From DASUTB01 sp036374835 (GTDB lineage: Bacteria; Actinomycetota; Actinomycetes; Jiangellales; Jiangellaceae), in the NCBI GenBank assembly GCA_036374835.1, contig DASUTB010000043.1:1-64000 (forward strand): a stretch of 64,000 bases of DNA, given 5' to 3'. Positions within the stretch are counted from its first letter, which is position 1; every line of letters begins with the position of its first letter. The position numbers and the translations under genes were made by a program. Under the pieces are notes generated by a model, which made no database searches, was not told the DNA's origin, and saw nothing but the letters and a program-made list of their open reading frames with translations. Below, in pieces: positions 26,861 to 35,012 of this stretch.

Positions 26861-26928
26861 AATATAGGGGCGCGCCCCGATGTGACCGAACCGCCGCGCT
26901 ACCTACCTTCGCGGTAGTCATGACTGGC
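26861..26928 (+). promoter_or_regulatory. Upstream element, copy 1 (before the paralogue operon)
   Basis: A 68-bp block, about 84% identical to 34831-34898 by eye. It contains the perfect palindrome GGGGCGCGCCCC (26867-26878), then CGATGTGA, a TACC-TTCGC-GGTA dyad (26905-26917) and TCATGACTGGC. It lies 70 bp upstream of the first paralogue gene. Being duplicated before both paralogue transcription units, it is the best candidate for the promoter/operator read by the local LAL regulator. That link is inference. Confidence 0.65.
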
Positions 26929-26997
26929 TGGGTTCGCCAACCGGCGAGGTCGGCCCGGTCTCGGCCAAGCCGCCATGCTCGGCCAAGGAGTCGTGTT

Positions 26998-28098
26998 GTG
27001 AGTGAGCCAGTCAACGAGCCGCGCGGGCTTGATCCGACGTACGCCCGACGCGTGCCACCGGCACCGGCCGGTACGGATGACACCGCCGAAACCGAGCAGC
27101 TCAACATAGCGAAACCCGCACCCGTCAAGTCCAGCGGACGCCGCGGGTCCGCGCACCGCCGTCGAGCGCTCACTGGGTCGGCGGCCGCACTCGGCGTCGC
27201 CACGACCGTCGGCCTCGCCTGGACGCTGACTGGTGGTGACTCGAGCCAGGACTCTTTGGGCGGCGCCGGCAGCGTGGCAGGCGACACCGGGCTGGATTCC
27301 GACCAGCCCGGCACCGATGGGCAGCCCGCCGCCGACCTGCCCCCTGCCGGCGGCGAGCTGCCCAGCAACGAGACCGGCGTTGCCGAAGGCGACCAGCAGT
27401 CCGAGGCAGGCTCGGCTGGTTCGAGCGGCTCAGCGAGCTCGGGAACAGGCCGGTCATCGAATCGGCCGCCGGTCATCGAGTCGCCTGGACTCGCCTCCGA
27501 AGGCCTCGTCCTCCTGATCGAGCCGAACGTCAACGACCCGGACGGCGACGACGTGGCGCTGCTGTACGACGTCGGCGGCATGGAAGTGTGCCGAACCACC
27601 GAGCCATGCAACGTCGAGCTTGACTTCGCGGATATCGGATACCAAGGCGACGTAGCCGTGACGATCATCGGCACGGACAGTCACGGGGCCACAACGCGCG
27701 AAACATACTCACACACCGTCCGGGCAATCACGGACGTGCACTTCGCCGACCTTGGGTACGCCATCAACGACGCACATGCCTGCTTGGGCTCGTTGGAACG
27801 CCGCGAGCTGACATACCGGGTTCACCTGGATGGGGCGATCGTCGATGTCATAGACGACAGCGTCGGGATCACCGCACTCAACCCGACTGGGTTCCTGCCG
27901 GGCCAGCGGTTTGCGTCCTTCGAAGGCGAGCAGCCCCCGCCACTCAGCGTGTCGCTCCAAGCCACGCTGTCCGACTTCCGCCGCACCGTGTTCACCGCGA
28001 GTCCCTACTCAAGCGACGAGCAGGTGAGCGTGACCATCGCCCGAGACAGCCCATGCGAAGGCGTGCTGACGTTCAGCGTCGTCTTTCGAACGCGTTGA
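26998..28098 (+). CDS. Paralogue A: membrane-anchored Ig/cadherin-like protein, short form
   Basis: A 366-aa protein, not matched to a named family. The GTG at 26998 has AAGGAG 7 nt upstream and gives MSEPVNEPRGLDPTYARR, which mirrors the MSEPGDGSSRLDPAQARR start of the long paralogues. The methyltransferase-like domain is absent. A cytoplasmic TEQLNIAKPAP patch leads to basic residues and one membrane helix (about 57-77). A Gly/Ser/Asp/Pro-rich linker runs to ~154. A cadherin/Ig-like domain begins NRPPVIESPGL and contains DPDGDDV (~180-186). The C-terminal domain has Cys near 262 and 357. First gene of a four-gene unit, 27 bp before paralogue B. Confidence 0.8.
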   Translation: MSEPVNEPRGLDPTYARRVPPAPAGTDDTAETEQLNIAKPAPVKSSGRRGSAHRRRALTGSAAALGVATTVGLAWTLTGGDSSQDSLGGAGSVAGDTGLDSDQPGTDGQPAADLPPAGGELPSNETGVAEGDQQSEAGSAGSSGSASSGTGRSSNRPPVIESPGLASEGLVLLIEPNVNDPDGDDVALLYDVGGMEVCRTTEPCNVELDFADIGYQGDVAVTIIGTDSHGATTRETYSHTVRAITDVHFADLGYAINDAHACLGSLERRELTYRVHLDGAIVDVIDDSVGITALNPTGFLPGQRFASFEGEQPPPLSVSLQATLSDFRRTVFTASPYSSDEQVSVTIARDSPCEGVLTFSVVFRTR

Positions 28099-28125
28099 CG
28101 AACCGATCCCCGAGGAGGCATCGAC

Positions 28126-29655
28126 ATGAGTAAAGGTGGGAAGCCGGTCCGGCTCGACCCGGCCCAGGCCCGACGCATGCTCGGCGCCCTCTCGCTCCGG
28201 CCGAACGAGCGCGTTCTGTGCCTCGGTCCGGCCGGCGGGGCGCTACCCGGCGTCGCCGCCATCCTGGTCGGCCCTTCCGGCCACATCGCCGAAGCGGATC
28301 CGGCGGCGCTGACCGGCAGGACGCTGCCCTATCCGGACGGCGAGTTCGACGCCGTAGCCATCGACCTGTCCGCCCTGGATCCGAAGCAGACCAACCAGCT
28401 ACTTGCCGAGGTCGCCCGGGTAACCACGCCGACCGGGCGAGTCACCTACGCAGTGCCGCGCCTGGCCGGCGGGAACCCGGCACCAGCACAGCAGGCACAG
28501 GCAGCCGGGCTGCGCGGAGTCGCGATCCGCACTGACCCCGGCGCCGACCACGAAGGCGTACCGGTCGAGTTCGTCACCGCCTTCCCGCCCGTACCGGCCG
28601 AGCCCGGCGCCGACACCGAAACCACAGCCCAGATCCACCTGCGCGAGCCGGCTGCCAACCCCGCCCAACCTCGCCGCCGGCGCCAGGTACTCGCCGGCTC
28701 CGTTGCCGCATTGGTGGGTGCCGCAGCTGTCGCCGTGGTGTGGAGCCTGGCCGGCGCGGACCGACAAGACGGCGGATCCGACCTGCTGGCCCGCGGCGCC
28801 GAGCTGGATGTCGACCCGCCCGGCGCTGACGGGCGACCTGCAGACGACAACCCCCTTGCCGACGGCGGGCAACAAACCGACGACACCGACACCAACTCCG
28901 CCTCAACCTCCGAGACCGGCGCCGGCTCCAGCTCCGGCAGTTCCGATTCCGGTTCGAGCTCGAACACAGGCTCGGAATCCGACAGCACCGGTGGTGGCGA
29001 GCCAGTGAACCAGCCGCCGGTGATCGAAGACATGGGCTTGTCGGTGCCCGGGCCAGAAGGGCTCGCGCTGCTGATTGAACCGATCGTCAGCGACCCAGAT
29101 GGCGACGAAGTGTCCGTGGCCATCGAAGTGGACGGCGAGCCGCTGCAAATAGCGGATCCGGCCGGCCCGAGGATCATGTTCAGGTTCTCGTATGACGAGG
29201 TCGGAGAAACGCACGACGCCACAGTGACCGTCATCGCCACCGACACACTTGGAAACAGCAGCCAGCGAACCGAAACCCACCAACTCGTCGCCAAATACTA
29301 CGTGCGCGTAGCCGGCGTTCTGTTCCGGATCACCAACACCGCTGACTGTTTCGCCGACGATCCGAGACGCTCTGTGACCGGCAGCATCAGACTGAGCGGA
29401 GCGGTCGAACAAGTGAAGTCATTCAGCACGGAACTCCGTCAAGACCGCCCCGAGACGGAGCTGTTCGGCACCCTGACGGCGATCAGGCAGACCCCTCCGA
29501 GCCAGCGCCTGACCCTCGAGATCGAATTCGAAGGCGAAAGCCGCTCGTACGACAAGGTCCATAGCACCAGTGACCAGGTCGCCAGATTGCTGACGTCGCC
29601 CAACGCCCAATGCCGGGGCTGGCTCCTCTACAAAGTCACGTTCCACCGGATCTGA
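28126..29655 (+). CDS. Paralogue B: methyltransferase-like/TM/cadherin-like protein, long form
   Basis: A 509-aa three-part protein. Residues 1-155 follow the class-I SAM-methyltransferase plan: ERVLCLGPAGG (motif I position), GHIAEADPAAL (motif II), EFDAVAIDLSAL (motif IV) and EVARVTTPTGRVTYAV (post-motif strand). The acidic GxGxG signature is altered, so SAM binding is doubtful. After TAQIHLREPA comes RRRR and a membrane helix (~187-209), then a Ser/Asp-rich linker (210-293), then a cadherin/Ig-like domain with NQPPVIEDMGL and DPDGDEV, and a C-terminal domain with Cys near 408 and 497. Positive charge places the first domain inside and the rest outside. RBS GAGGAGG, 7 nt spacing. Confidence 0.8.
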   Translation: MSKGGKPVRLDPAQARRMLGALSLRPNERVLCLGPAGGALPGVAAILVGPSGHIAEADPAALTGRTLPYPDGEFDAVAIDLSALDPKQTNQLLAEVARVTTPTGRVTYAVPRLAGGNPAPAQQAQAAGLRGVAIRTDPGADHEGVPVEFVTAFPPVPAEPGADTETTAQIHLREPAANPAQPRRRRQVLAGSVAALVGAAAVAVVWSLAGADRQDGGSDLLARGAELDVDPPGADGRPADDNPLADGGQQTDDTDTNSASTSETGAGSSSGSSDSGSSSNTGSESDSTGGGEPVNQPPVIEDMGLSVPGPEGLALLIEPIVSDPDGDEVSVAIEVDGEPLQIADPAGPRIMFRFSYDEVGETHDATVTVIATDTLGNSSQRTETHQLVAKYYVRVAGVLFRITNTADCFADDPRRSVTGSIRLSGAVEQVKSFSTELRQDRPETELFGTLTAIRQTPPSQRLTLEIEFEGESRSYDKVHSTSDQVARLLTSPNAQCRGWLLYKVTFHRI

Positions 29656-29668
29656 TGAGGAGGCAGGC

Positions 29669-30601
29669 ATGAGATTCGAAGAGTGGCGATCCCACCGCGG
29701 CGGGCTGCTTCTCGCTGTCGCAGTTGCCGTGCTGACAGTCGTCGTTGGTGTGGTCTGGGTGGTAGCCGGAGCAGGAGGGGATACGCCGGAAGGCGAAGCC
29801 GACATATTCGTCAGCGACACCGAGCCGGGCGTCGACCGGCACGATACTGACGGGCAACCCAGCTCCGAGAACGCCCCTGCCGGCGGCGGGCCGCCACCCG
29901 ACGACGAGGACGCGGAGTCCGGCTCGGGTGAAGGAGAGTCGACGAATCGTCCGCCGGTCATAGACTCTCCAGGGCTTGCGTCCGACGGGCTCGTCCTGAC
30001 GATCAAGCCGGAGGTCACCGATCCGGACGGCGACGACGTGACGCTGCTCTACGACGTCAACGGGAAGACCGTCGACCCTGCCCAGAGCTGCACCGCACCG
30101 GCCTGCGAGATCTCACTGAACGTTGCGGACGTCGGCTACCAGAGCAATGTACCGGTGGGCATCATCGCCACCGACAGCAACGGCGCCACGACCCGCGAGA
30201 CCTACTCACACACCGTCAGGGCACGAACGTACGTCCGTGTCAGCCGCTTGAGATACGCCATCGACAACCCCTCTGCCTGTTTCCGAACCGTGGAGAGCCG
30301 CGAGCTGTCGTTCCGGCTCGTGCTTACCGGCGCCGTAGTCGCCGACGTTGACCACACTCGCACCATCTTCTCGTCAAGTGCCCGTGGAACTCTGGACAAC
30401 GACTACTACAGCGATGAGTTCGTCGGCGAACAGCCACCGCCGGTCGACGTGCTTCTCTCGGTCACGCTCTCCGACATCGGAACCAGCGGCTTCCCCGCGC
30501 CGCGGTCGTATTCGACCGACGCCGAAAACACCCTTCAGATCGGCCGCGGCACTGAATGCGAGGGCGCGGTGACCTACAACGTCGAATTCCTCGTGTCGTG
30601 A
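29669..30601 (+). CDS. Paralogue C: membrane-anchored cadherin-like protein, short form
   Basis: A 310-aa protein with only ~10 cytoplasmic residues (MRFEEWRSHR), a membrane helix (about 11-34), a Pro/Gly/Asp/Glu-rich linker (35-90) and the shared extracellular part NRPPVIDSPGLASDGL, DPDGDDVTLLYDVNG and ATTRETYSHTVRA. Cys pairs lie in the middle (SCTAPAC) and C-terminal (SACF, TECEG) segments. It follows paralogue B by 13 bp behind a GAGGAGG site. The extracellular half is closer to paralogues A and E than to B. Function unknown; an adhesion or sensing role is a guess. Confidence 0.8.
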   Translation: MRFEEWRSHRGGLLLAVAVAVLTVVVGVVWVVAGAGGDTPEGEADIFVSDTEPGVDRHDTDGQPSSENAPAGGGPPPDDEDAESGSGEGESTNRPPVIDSPGLASDGLVLTIKPEVTDPDGDDVTLLYDVNGKTVDPAQSCTAPACEISLNVADVGYQSNVPVGIIATDSNGATTRETYSHTVRARTYVRVSRLRYAIDNPSACFRTVESRELSFRLVLTGAVVADVDHTRTIFSSSARGTLDNDYYSDEFVGEQPPPVDVLLSVTLSDIGTSGFPAPRSYSTDAENTLQIGRGTECEGAVTYNVEFLVS

Positions 30602-30616
30602 GAGTGGAGATGTGCC

Positions 30617-32098
30617 ATGAGTGAACCAGGCGATGGTTCGAGCCGGCTCGACCCGGCCCAGGCGCGACGCATGCTCGGCGCCGTCTCGCTCCGGCCGAAC
30701 GAACGCATCCTGTGCCTCGGCCCGGCCGGTGGAGCGCTGCCCGGCGTTGCGGCCATCCTTGTCGGCCCCACCGGACATATCGTCGAGGCGGACAACACGG
30801 CCAGCGACGGGACACTGCCGTACGGCGACGCCGAATTCGACGCCGTGGCCGTCGACGTGTCCGCACTCGGCCCGGAGCAGACCCACCTACTCGCCGAGAT
30901 CGCCCGGGTTACCGCGCCGACCGGACGAGTCACCTTCGCCGTGCCACGGGCGGCCGACGGGGACACGACACAGGTACAGCAGCTGGTCGAGACAGCCGGG
31001 CTCCGAGGGGTCGTGGTTCGGCCCGACCCAGGCCCAGACGCCGGAAGCGCACCGGTCGAGTTCGTCACCGCCTTCCCACCGGCGCCGCCCAAGCCCGCTG
31101 CCGCCACCAACAACACAGCTCAGATCCACCGACCGGATCAGGCGAGCAAGCCGGCCTGGTTCGCTCGTCGACCGCTCGTCATCGGCGCAACCGCCGCGCT
31201 CGTGGCGGCCGCCGCCCTCGGGATGATCTGGGGACTGGCCGATGCCGAACCGGGCGAAGATCCGCCAGGTGACGCTGACATCCTGGCCGGTGACACCGAG
31301 CCGGATATCAGCCGGCCCGTTGCTACCGGCGAGGCCACGCCGGAACCTGGCACATTTGCCACACCCGATGCGCCTGACGTTGAGGGCGATTCACCCGCCA
31401 GATCGGAGTCCGATTCGGGCAGCTCGGCTGGTGCTCCCGTAAACCGGCCTCCAATGATCGACGACCCGGGACTGTCGTCCAATAGTTTGACTCTGACCAT
31501 CGCGCCCACAGCGAGCGATCCGGATGGCGACCGGGTGATGTTCGAGGCAATCGAAGTCGATGGGAACCCGGTCGATCTCGCCAACCTCGATAGCGGGCCG
31601 ATCGAGCATAGGTTCGAGCTGACCGATGTCGGTTACAGCCACGTCACGACAGTCGCGTTCGTCGTCACTGACAGCGGCGGCGCAAGGGTGCGTGAAGAGT
31701 TCACTCATGAGATTGCCGCGATCACCGTTGTGACCTTCGCGGCTCGCGATTTCGCAGTGAAACGGCCCGTGGATTGCTTCGCGGCGACGGAAGAGGAGTA
31801 CTTGTTCCTGGACGGCAAGATCACCACGAGCGGGGCCGTGACATTCTCCGACACGTTCTCGGTCAGTATCAATGAACAACTCGCCGCGGGGACTCCGATC
31901 GGCCTCCGAGAGTCTTCCAGGTTCGTTGGTGAGGAACCCCCGCCGGTGACGCTCGGGTTCCTCCGTACATTTGCCGGGTGGACGACATTCTCTGAGGTGA
32001 CGCACAGCCGGACTGAGCACGGCAGCCTGTCGGTGGCTGGTCTCGACCCCGTCTGCTCGGCAACGTTCACCTATTCGATCACCTACGACGTTCTCTGA
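30617..32098 (+). CDS. Paralogue D: methyltransferase-like/TM/cadherin-like protein, long form
   Basis: A 493-aa protein. The start MSEPGDGSSRLDPAQARR and preceding bases (GGAGATGTGCC) are almost the same as in paralogue E. Methyltransferase-like residues 1-155 keep ERILCLGPAGG, GHIVEADNTA, EFDAVAVDVSAL and EIARVTAPTGRVTFAV. TAQIHRPDQA precedes RR and a membrane helix (~185-207). The linker (208-272) is followed by NRPPMIDDPGLSSNSL, DPDGDRVMFEAIEVDG and a C-terminal domain with Cys near 380 and 480. It is the last gene of the four-gene unit, 15 bp after paralogue C. Confidence 0.8.
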   Translation: MSEPGDGSSRLDPAQARRMLGAVSLRPNERILCLGPAGGALPGVAAILVGPTGHIVEADNTASDGTLPYGDAEFDAVAVDVSALGPEQTHLLAEIARVTAPTGRVTFAVPRAADGDTTQVQQLVETAGLRGVVVRPDPGPDAGSAPVEFVTAFPPAPPKPAAATNNTAQIHRPDQASKPAWFARRPLVIGATAALVAAAALGMIWGLADAEPGEDPPGDADILAGDTEPDISRPVATGEATPEPGTFATPDAPDVEGDSPARSESDSGSSAGAPVNRPPMIDDPGLSSNSLTLTIAPTASDPDGDRVMFEAIEVDGNPVDLANLDSGPIEHRFELTDVGYSHVTTVAFVVTDSGGARVREEFTHEIAAITVVTFAARDFAVKRPVDCFAATEEEYLFLDGKITTSGAVTFSDTFSVSINEQLAAGTPIGLRESSRFVGEEPPPVTLGFLRTFAGWTTFSEVTHSRTEHGSLSVAGLDPVCSATFTYSITYDVL

Positions 32099-32224
32099 TC
32101 CGCCTCCGCTACGCCGGCTGTGCGAGCAAGCGCCCGGGGGCGTCTGTGATCGTCAGCGGCCGCCCGCACCGGCTATCCTGGGTTGCCAACCACCGGGCGC
32201 CGAGAGGCCACCACCCGCGAGGGA

Positions 32225-34837
32225 ATGATGGGACGGGCACCGCTGCTTGAGCGGAAGCACCTGATCCGTGAGCTGCGAGACCGGCTGGCGGTCGCCGGCC
32301 GGGGCTCTGGGACGCTCATCTTCCTGGCGGGCGAAGCAGGTGCCGGAAAGACCGCCGTGGTCGACGAGTTCGCCGCACAGGTCGGTGGCCGGGCGACCGT
32401 CCTGTCCGGAGCCTGCGACCCGCTGACCACCCCGCGCCCGCTGAGCCCGCTGCTGGATATCGCCGACAATCCCACCTCCGGCCTGCCGGACCTGGCGCGC
32501 GACCTCAGCGGACCTACCGCCTGGTTCGGCGTGCTTCTCGACCGGCTGAAAGGGACGATCCGGCCCACCGTCGTCGTGATGGAGGACGTCCACTGGGCCG
32601 ACGACGCCACGCTGGACTTCCTGCGGTACATCGGGCGCCGCATCGGCGATTCGAACGCGCTGGTGCTGTGCACCTATCGGGACGATGAGCTGGTCCGGTA
32701 TCACCCGTTGCAGGTGTTGCTGGGCGACCTGGCGACCAGCCGGACCACAGTCCACCTCGCCGTCGAGCCGTTGAGCGTGGCTGCGGTGAGCGACCTGTCA
32801 GCCGGCCGCGAGGTCGACCCGGAGTACTTGCATCGGCTGACCGGCGGCAACCCGTTCTTCCTGACCGAGGTGCTCGCAACCGGTGACGACGTCCCGCGAT
32901 CCGTGCAGGAGGCCGTCCTGGCCCAAGTGAGCCGGCTCGGCGACGGGGCGCGTCGCGTGGTGGACGCGGTCTCGATCGCACCCCGCCAGCTGGAGGTCGG
33001 CTACGCCCTGGAACTGTCCGGCGCGAACGTCGAGGATGCGGACGAGACGACAGGCTCCGGAGGCGTGCTGGTCGGAGCCGGCGAAGCACTGCGGTTCCGC
33101 CACGAGCTCGCCCGCGCCGCCGTAGCAGAGTCGCTGCCCATCGCGCGGCGGCTACTTCTGCATCGCCGAATGCTCGACCTGCTGACCAAGGACGGGGCGC
33201 ACGACCTGGCCAGGCTGGCTCATCACGCCGTGCTGGCCGAGGCGGGCGAGCAAGTGGTCCAGTACGCACCCGAGGCAGCACGGGGGGCGGCGAGCAAAGG
33301 CGCCCACCGAGAAGCGGCGAGCTTCTACCAGATGGCGATCGACCGCCAGGATTATCTCGACGAAGCGAGTATCGCCGAGTTCCGGACGGCGCTCGCCGAC
33401 GAGTTGTTCATCATCGACGAGAACGAGGCAGCTCTGCGGCAACGCGAACTGGTCGTCGACCACTACCGGACCAAAGACGACCCCGCCCGGTTGGGATGGG
33501 CGCTGATCGCGCTCGCCAGGTCGTACTGGCTGGCGAACCGCCATTCAGAGCACCGTACTGCGATCGCCCGAGCGCTCCAGCTGCTGCGCCCGCTCGGTCC
33601 GACCGCCAAGCTGGGCCAGGCGTACTACGAGGCCGGGTTCTGGTCGTTGCTGTATCGCCGGCACCGGGCCACCGTCGACCGCGGAAGCGAGGCACTGGAC
33701 GTCGCCCGACAGGTCGGCGAGGACGCGGTTGCCGCCAAGGCCACTGTGCTACTCGGCCTGGCCGAGATCCTGTTCGGTACTGACCTGGAGCGCGGCCTGG
33801 AGCTGGCTCGGGAAGGGCTGCGCCATCCAACGGAGTTGGGCGACCGCGTTGCGGCGCACCGCGGAATGGTCCATCTCGGATGGGCGCTGACCGAAGCCCG
33901 CCGGTACGCCCTTGCGGCCGCGCAGTTGAAGCAGGTGGTCGAAGTGGCCGACTTCGACTTCAACGTCGACCTCGCGCGGACGCTGCTCGCGCGGATCGCG
34001 TTCGAGCAGGGTCGATGGGACGACGCGATCGAGCACGCCGAGCAGGTCCTCGCCAGCGTCACGCCCGGACGCAGCCCGCTCCCCCTGTCGGCCGCCCACG
34101 CCGTGCTAGGCCGGGTCGCAGTACGCCGCGGGGACCACGGCGGCGGTCCGGTCCTGGCGGTTGCAGACGAGCTCGCCGACGGAGCGAGCCTGGTTGACCG
34201 GTACTTTCTTGTGTCCGGGCTGGCCGAGCTAGCTTGGCTGGAGGGACGGACGGATCAGATCCCCGACCTGCTCGAATCGCTGTACGAGGACGCACTGGCG
34301 GCCGACAGTGCCTGGGCGTGCGGTGAGATCGGGTACTGGATGTGGCGGGCCGGCGTGATCGAGCAGCCGCCGGAATCGGCGGCAGAACCGTACGCACGCC
34401 AGATGCGCGGCGACTGGGCCGGTTCGGCGGCCGCGTGGCGGACGATCGGCTGCCCGTATGAGGAGGCGCTTGCCCTGGCCGACGGCGACTCGGCGGCACA
34501 GCTGGCGGCGGTCGAGATCCTCGACAATCTGGGCGCGCGTCCCGCGGCCGCCTTGGTCCGTGCACGACTGCGCGACAAGGGCGTGACGGCGATCCCGCGT
34601 GGGCCACAGGCTGCGGCCCGGGCGCATCCGGCCGGGCTGACCGTTCGCCAGGCCGAAGTGCTCGCGCTGATGGCCGATGGCCTCTCCAACGATGAGATCG
34701 CCGGCCGATTGTTCATCGCCTCGAAGACCGTCGAGCACCACGTGTCAGCGATCTTCGCCAAACTCGGCGTCACCAACCGAGCGCAGGCGATCGTCAAGGT
34801 GGGTGAGTTGTCGGGGTCACCGACACCGCAAACATAG
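32225..34837 (+). CDS. LAL-type regulator (AAA ATPase plus LuxR HTH)
   Basis: An ~870-aa regulator. Residues ~1-250 form an AAA_16 ATPase: Walker A is GEAGAGKTA and Walker B-like is VVVMEDVHWADD, followed by LCTYRDDE. The middle (~350-770) is helical and TPR-like. The C-terminal ~65 residues are a LuxR helix-turn-helix (LTVRQAEVLALMADGLSNDE, then IAGRLFIASKTVEHHVS). LAL proteins activate transcription on sensing a ligand. The start is uncertain: ATG 32225 and 32228 directly follow GAGGGA, while TTG 32183 is also in frame. It lies between paralogues D and E, and its stop codon falls inside element copy 2, so it is the prime candidate for their control. Confidence 0.9.
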   Translation: MMGRAPLLERKHLIRELRDRLAVAGRGSGTLIFLAGEAGAGKTAVVDEFAAQVGGRATVLSGACDPLTTPRPLSPLLDIADNPTSGLPDLARDLSGPTAWFGVLLDRLKGTIRPTVVVMEDVHWADDATLDFLRYIGRRIGDSNALVLCTYRDDELVRYHPLQVLLGDLATSRTTVHLAVEPLSVAAVSDLSAGREVDPEYLHRLTGGNPFFLTEVLATGDDVPRSVQEAVLAQVSRLGDGARRVVDAVSIAPRQLEVGYALELSGANVEDADETTGSGGVLVGAGEALRFRHELARAAVAESLPIARRLLLHRRMLDLLTKDGAHDLARLAHHAVLAEAGEQVVQYAPEAARGAASKGAHREAASFYQMAIDRQDYLDEASIAEFRTALADELFIIDENEAALRQRELVVDHYRTKDDPARLGWALIALARSYWLANRHSEHRTAIARALQLLRPLGPTAKLGQAYYEAGFWSLLYRRHRATVDRGSEALDVARQVGEDAVAAKATVLLGLAEILFGTDLERGLELAREGLRHPTELGDRVAAHRGMVHLGWALTEARRYALAAAQLKQVVEVADFDFNVDLARTLLARIAFEQGRWDDAIEHAEQVLASVTPGRSPLPLSAAHAVLGRVAVRRGDHGGGPVLAVADELADGASLVDRYFLVSGLAELAWLEGRTDQIPDLLESLYEDALAADSAWACGEIGYWMWRAGVIEQPPESAAEPYARQMRGDWAGSAAAWRTIGCPYEEALALADGDSAAQLAAVEILDNLGARPAAALVRARLRDKGVTAIPRGPQAAARAHPAGLTVRQAEVLALMADGLSNDEIAGRLFIASKTVEHHVSAIFAKLGVTNRAQAIVKVGELSGSPTPQT

Positions 34838-34898
34838 GGGCACGCCCCGATGTGATCGCACCGCCTGGCTGCCTATCTTCGCCTTAGTCAGGACTGGC
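34831..34898 (+). promoter_or_regulatory. Upstream element, copy 2 (before paralogue E)
   Basis: A 68-bp block matching 26861-26928 with about 11 mismatches. The palindrome is GGGGCACGCCCC (34837-34848, one base broken), followed by CGATGTGA, CCTATCTTCGCCTTAGTCA and GGACTGGC. It starts inside the last codons of the LAL regulator gene and ends 114 bp before the paralogue E start. Sequence beyond the block is not conserved between copies, which suggests selection on the block. Confidence 0.65.
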
Positions 34899-35012
34899 CA
34901 GCCGTTGCGGTCGGTCAGGTCAGCCAGTTCTGGTCATGCACGGCGCGGCTGCCTGCCCGACGCTGGCAGGACGAAGGCATCACGTGCGCTCCGAGTACAG
35001 AGGAGATGTGCC

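Noticed and set aside
26705..26917. 70-codon frame before paralogue A
   Set aside because: It has no ribosome binding site, no motif, and covers the conserved upstream element.
26861..26928. MalT-type box for the LAL regulator
   Set aside because: The GGGGAKGAGG consensus is absent. CCCCGATGTG is only loosely similar, so the element is described without naming it a MalT box.
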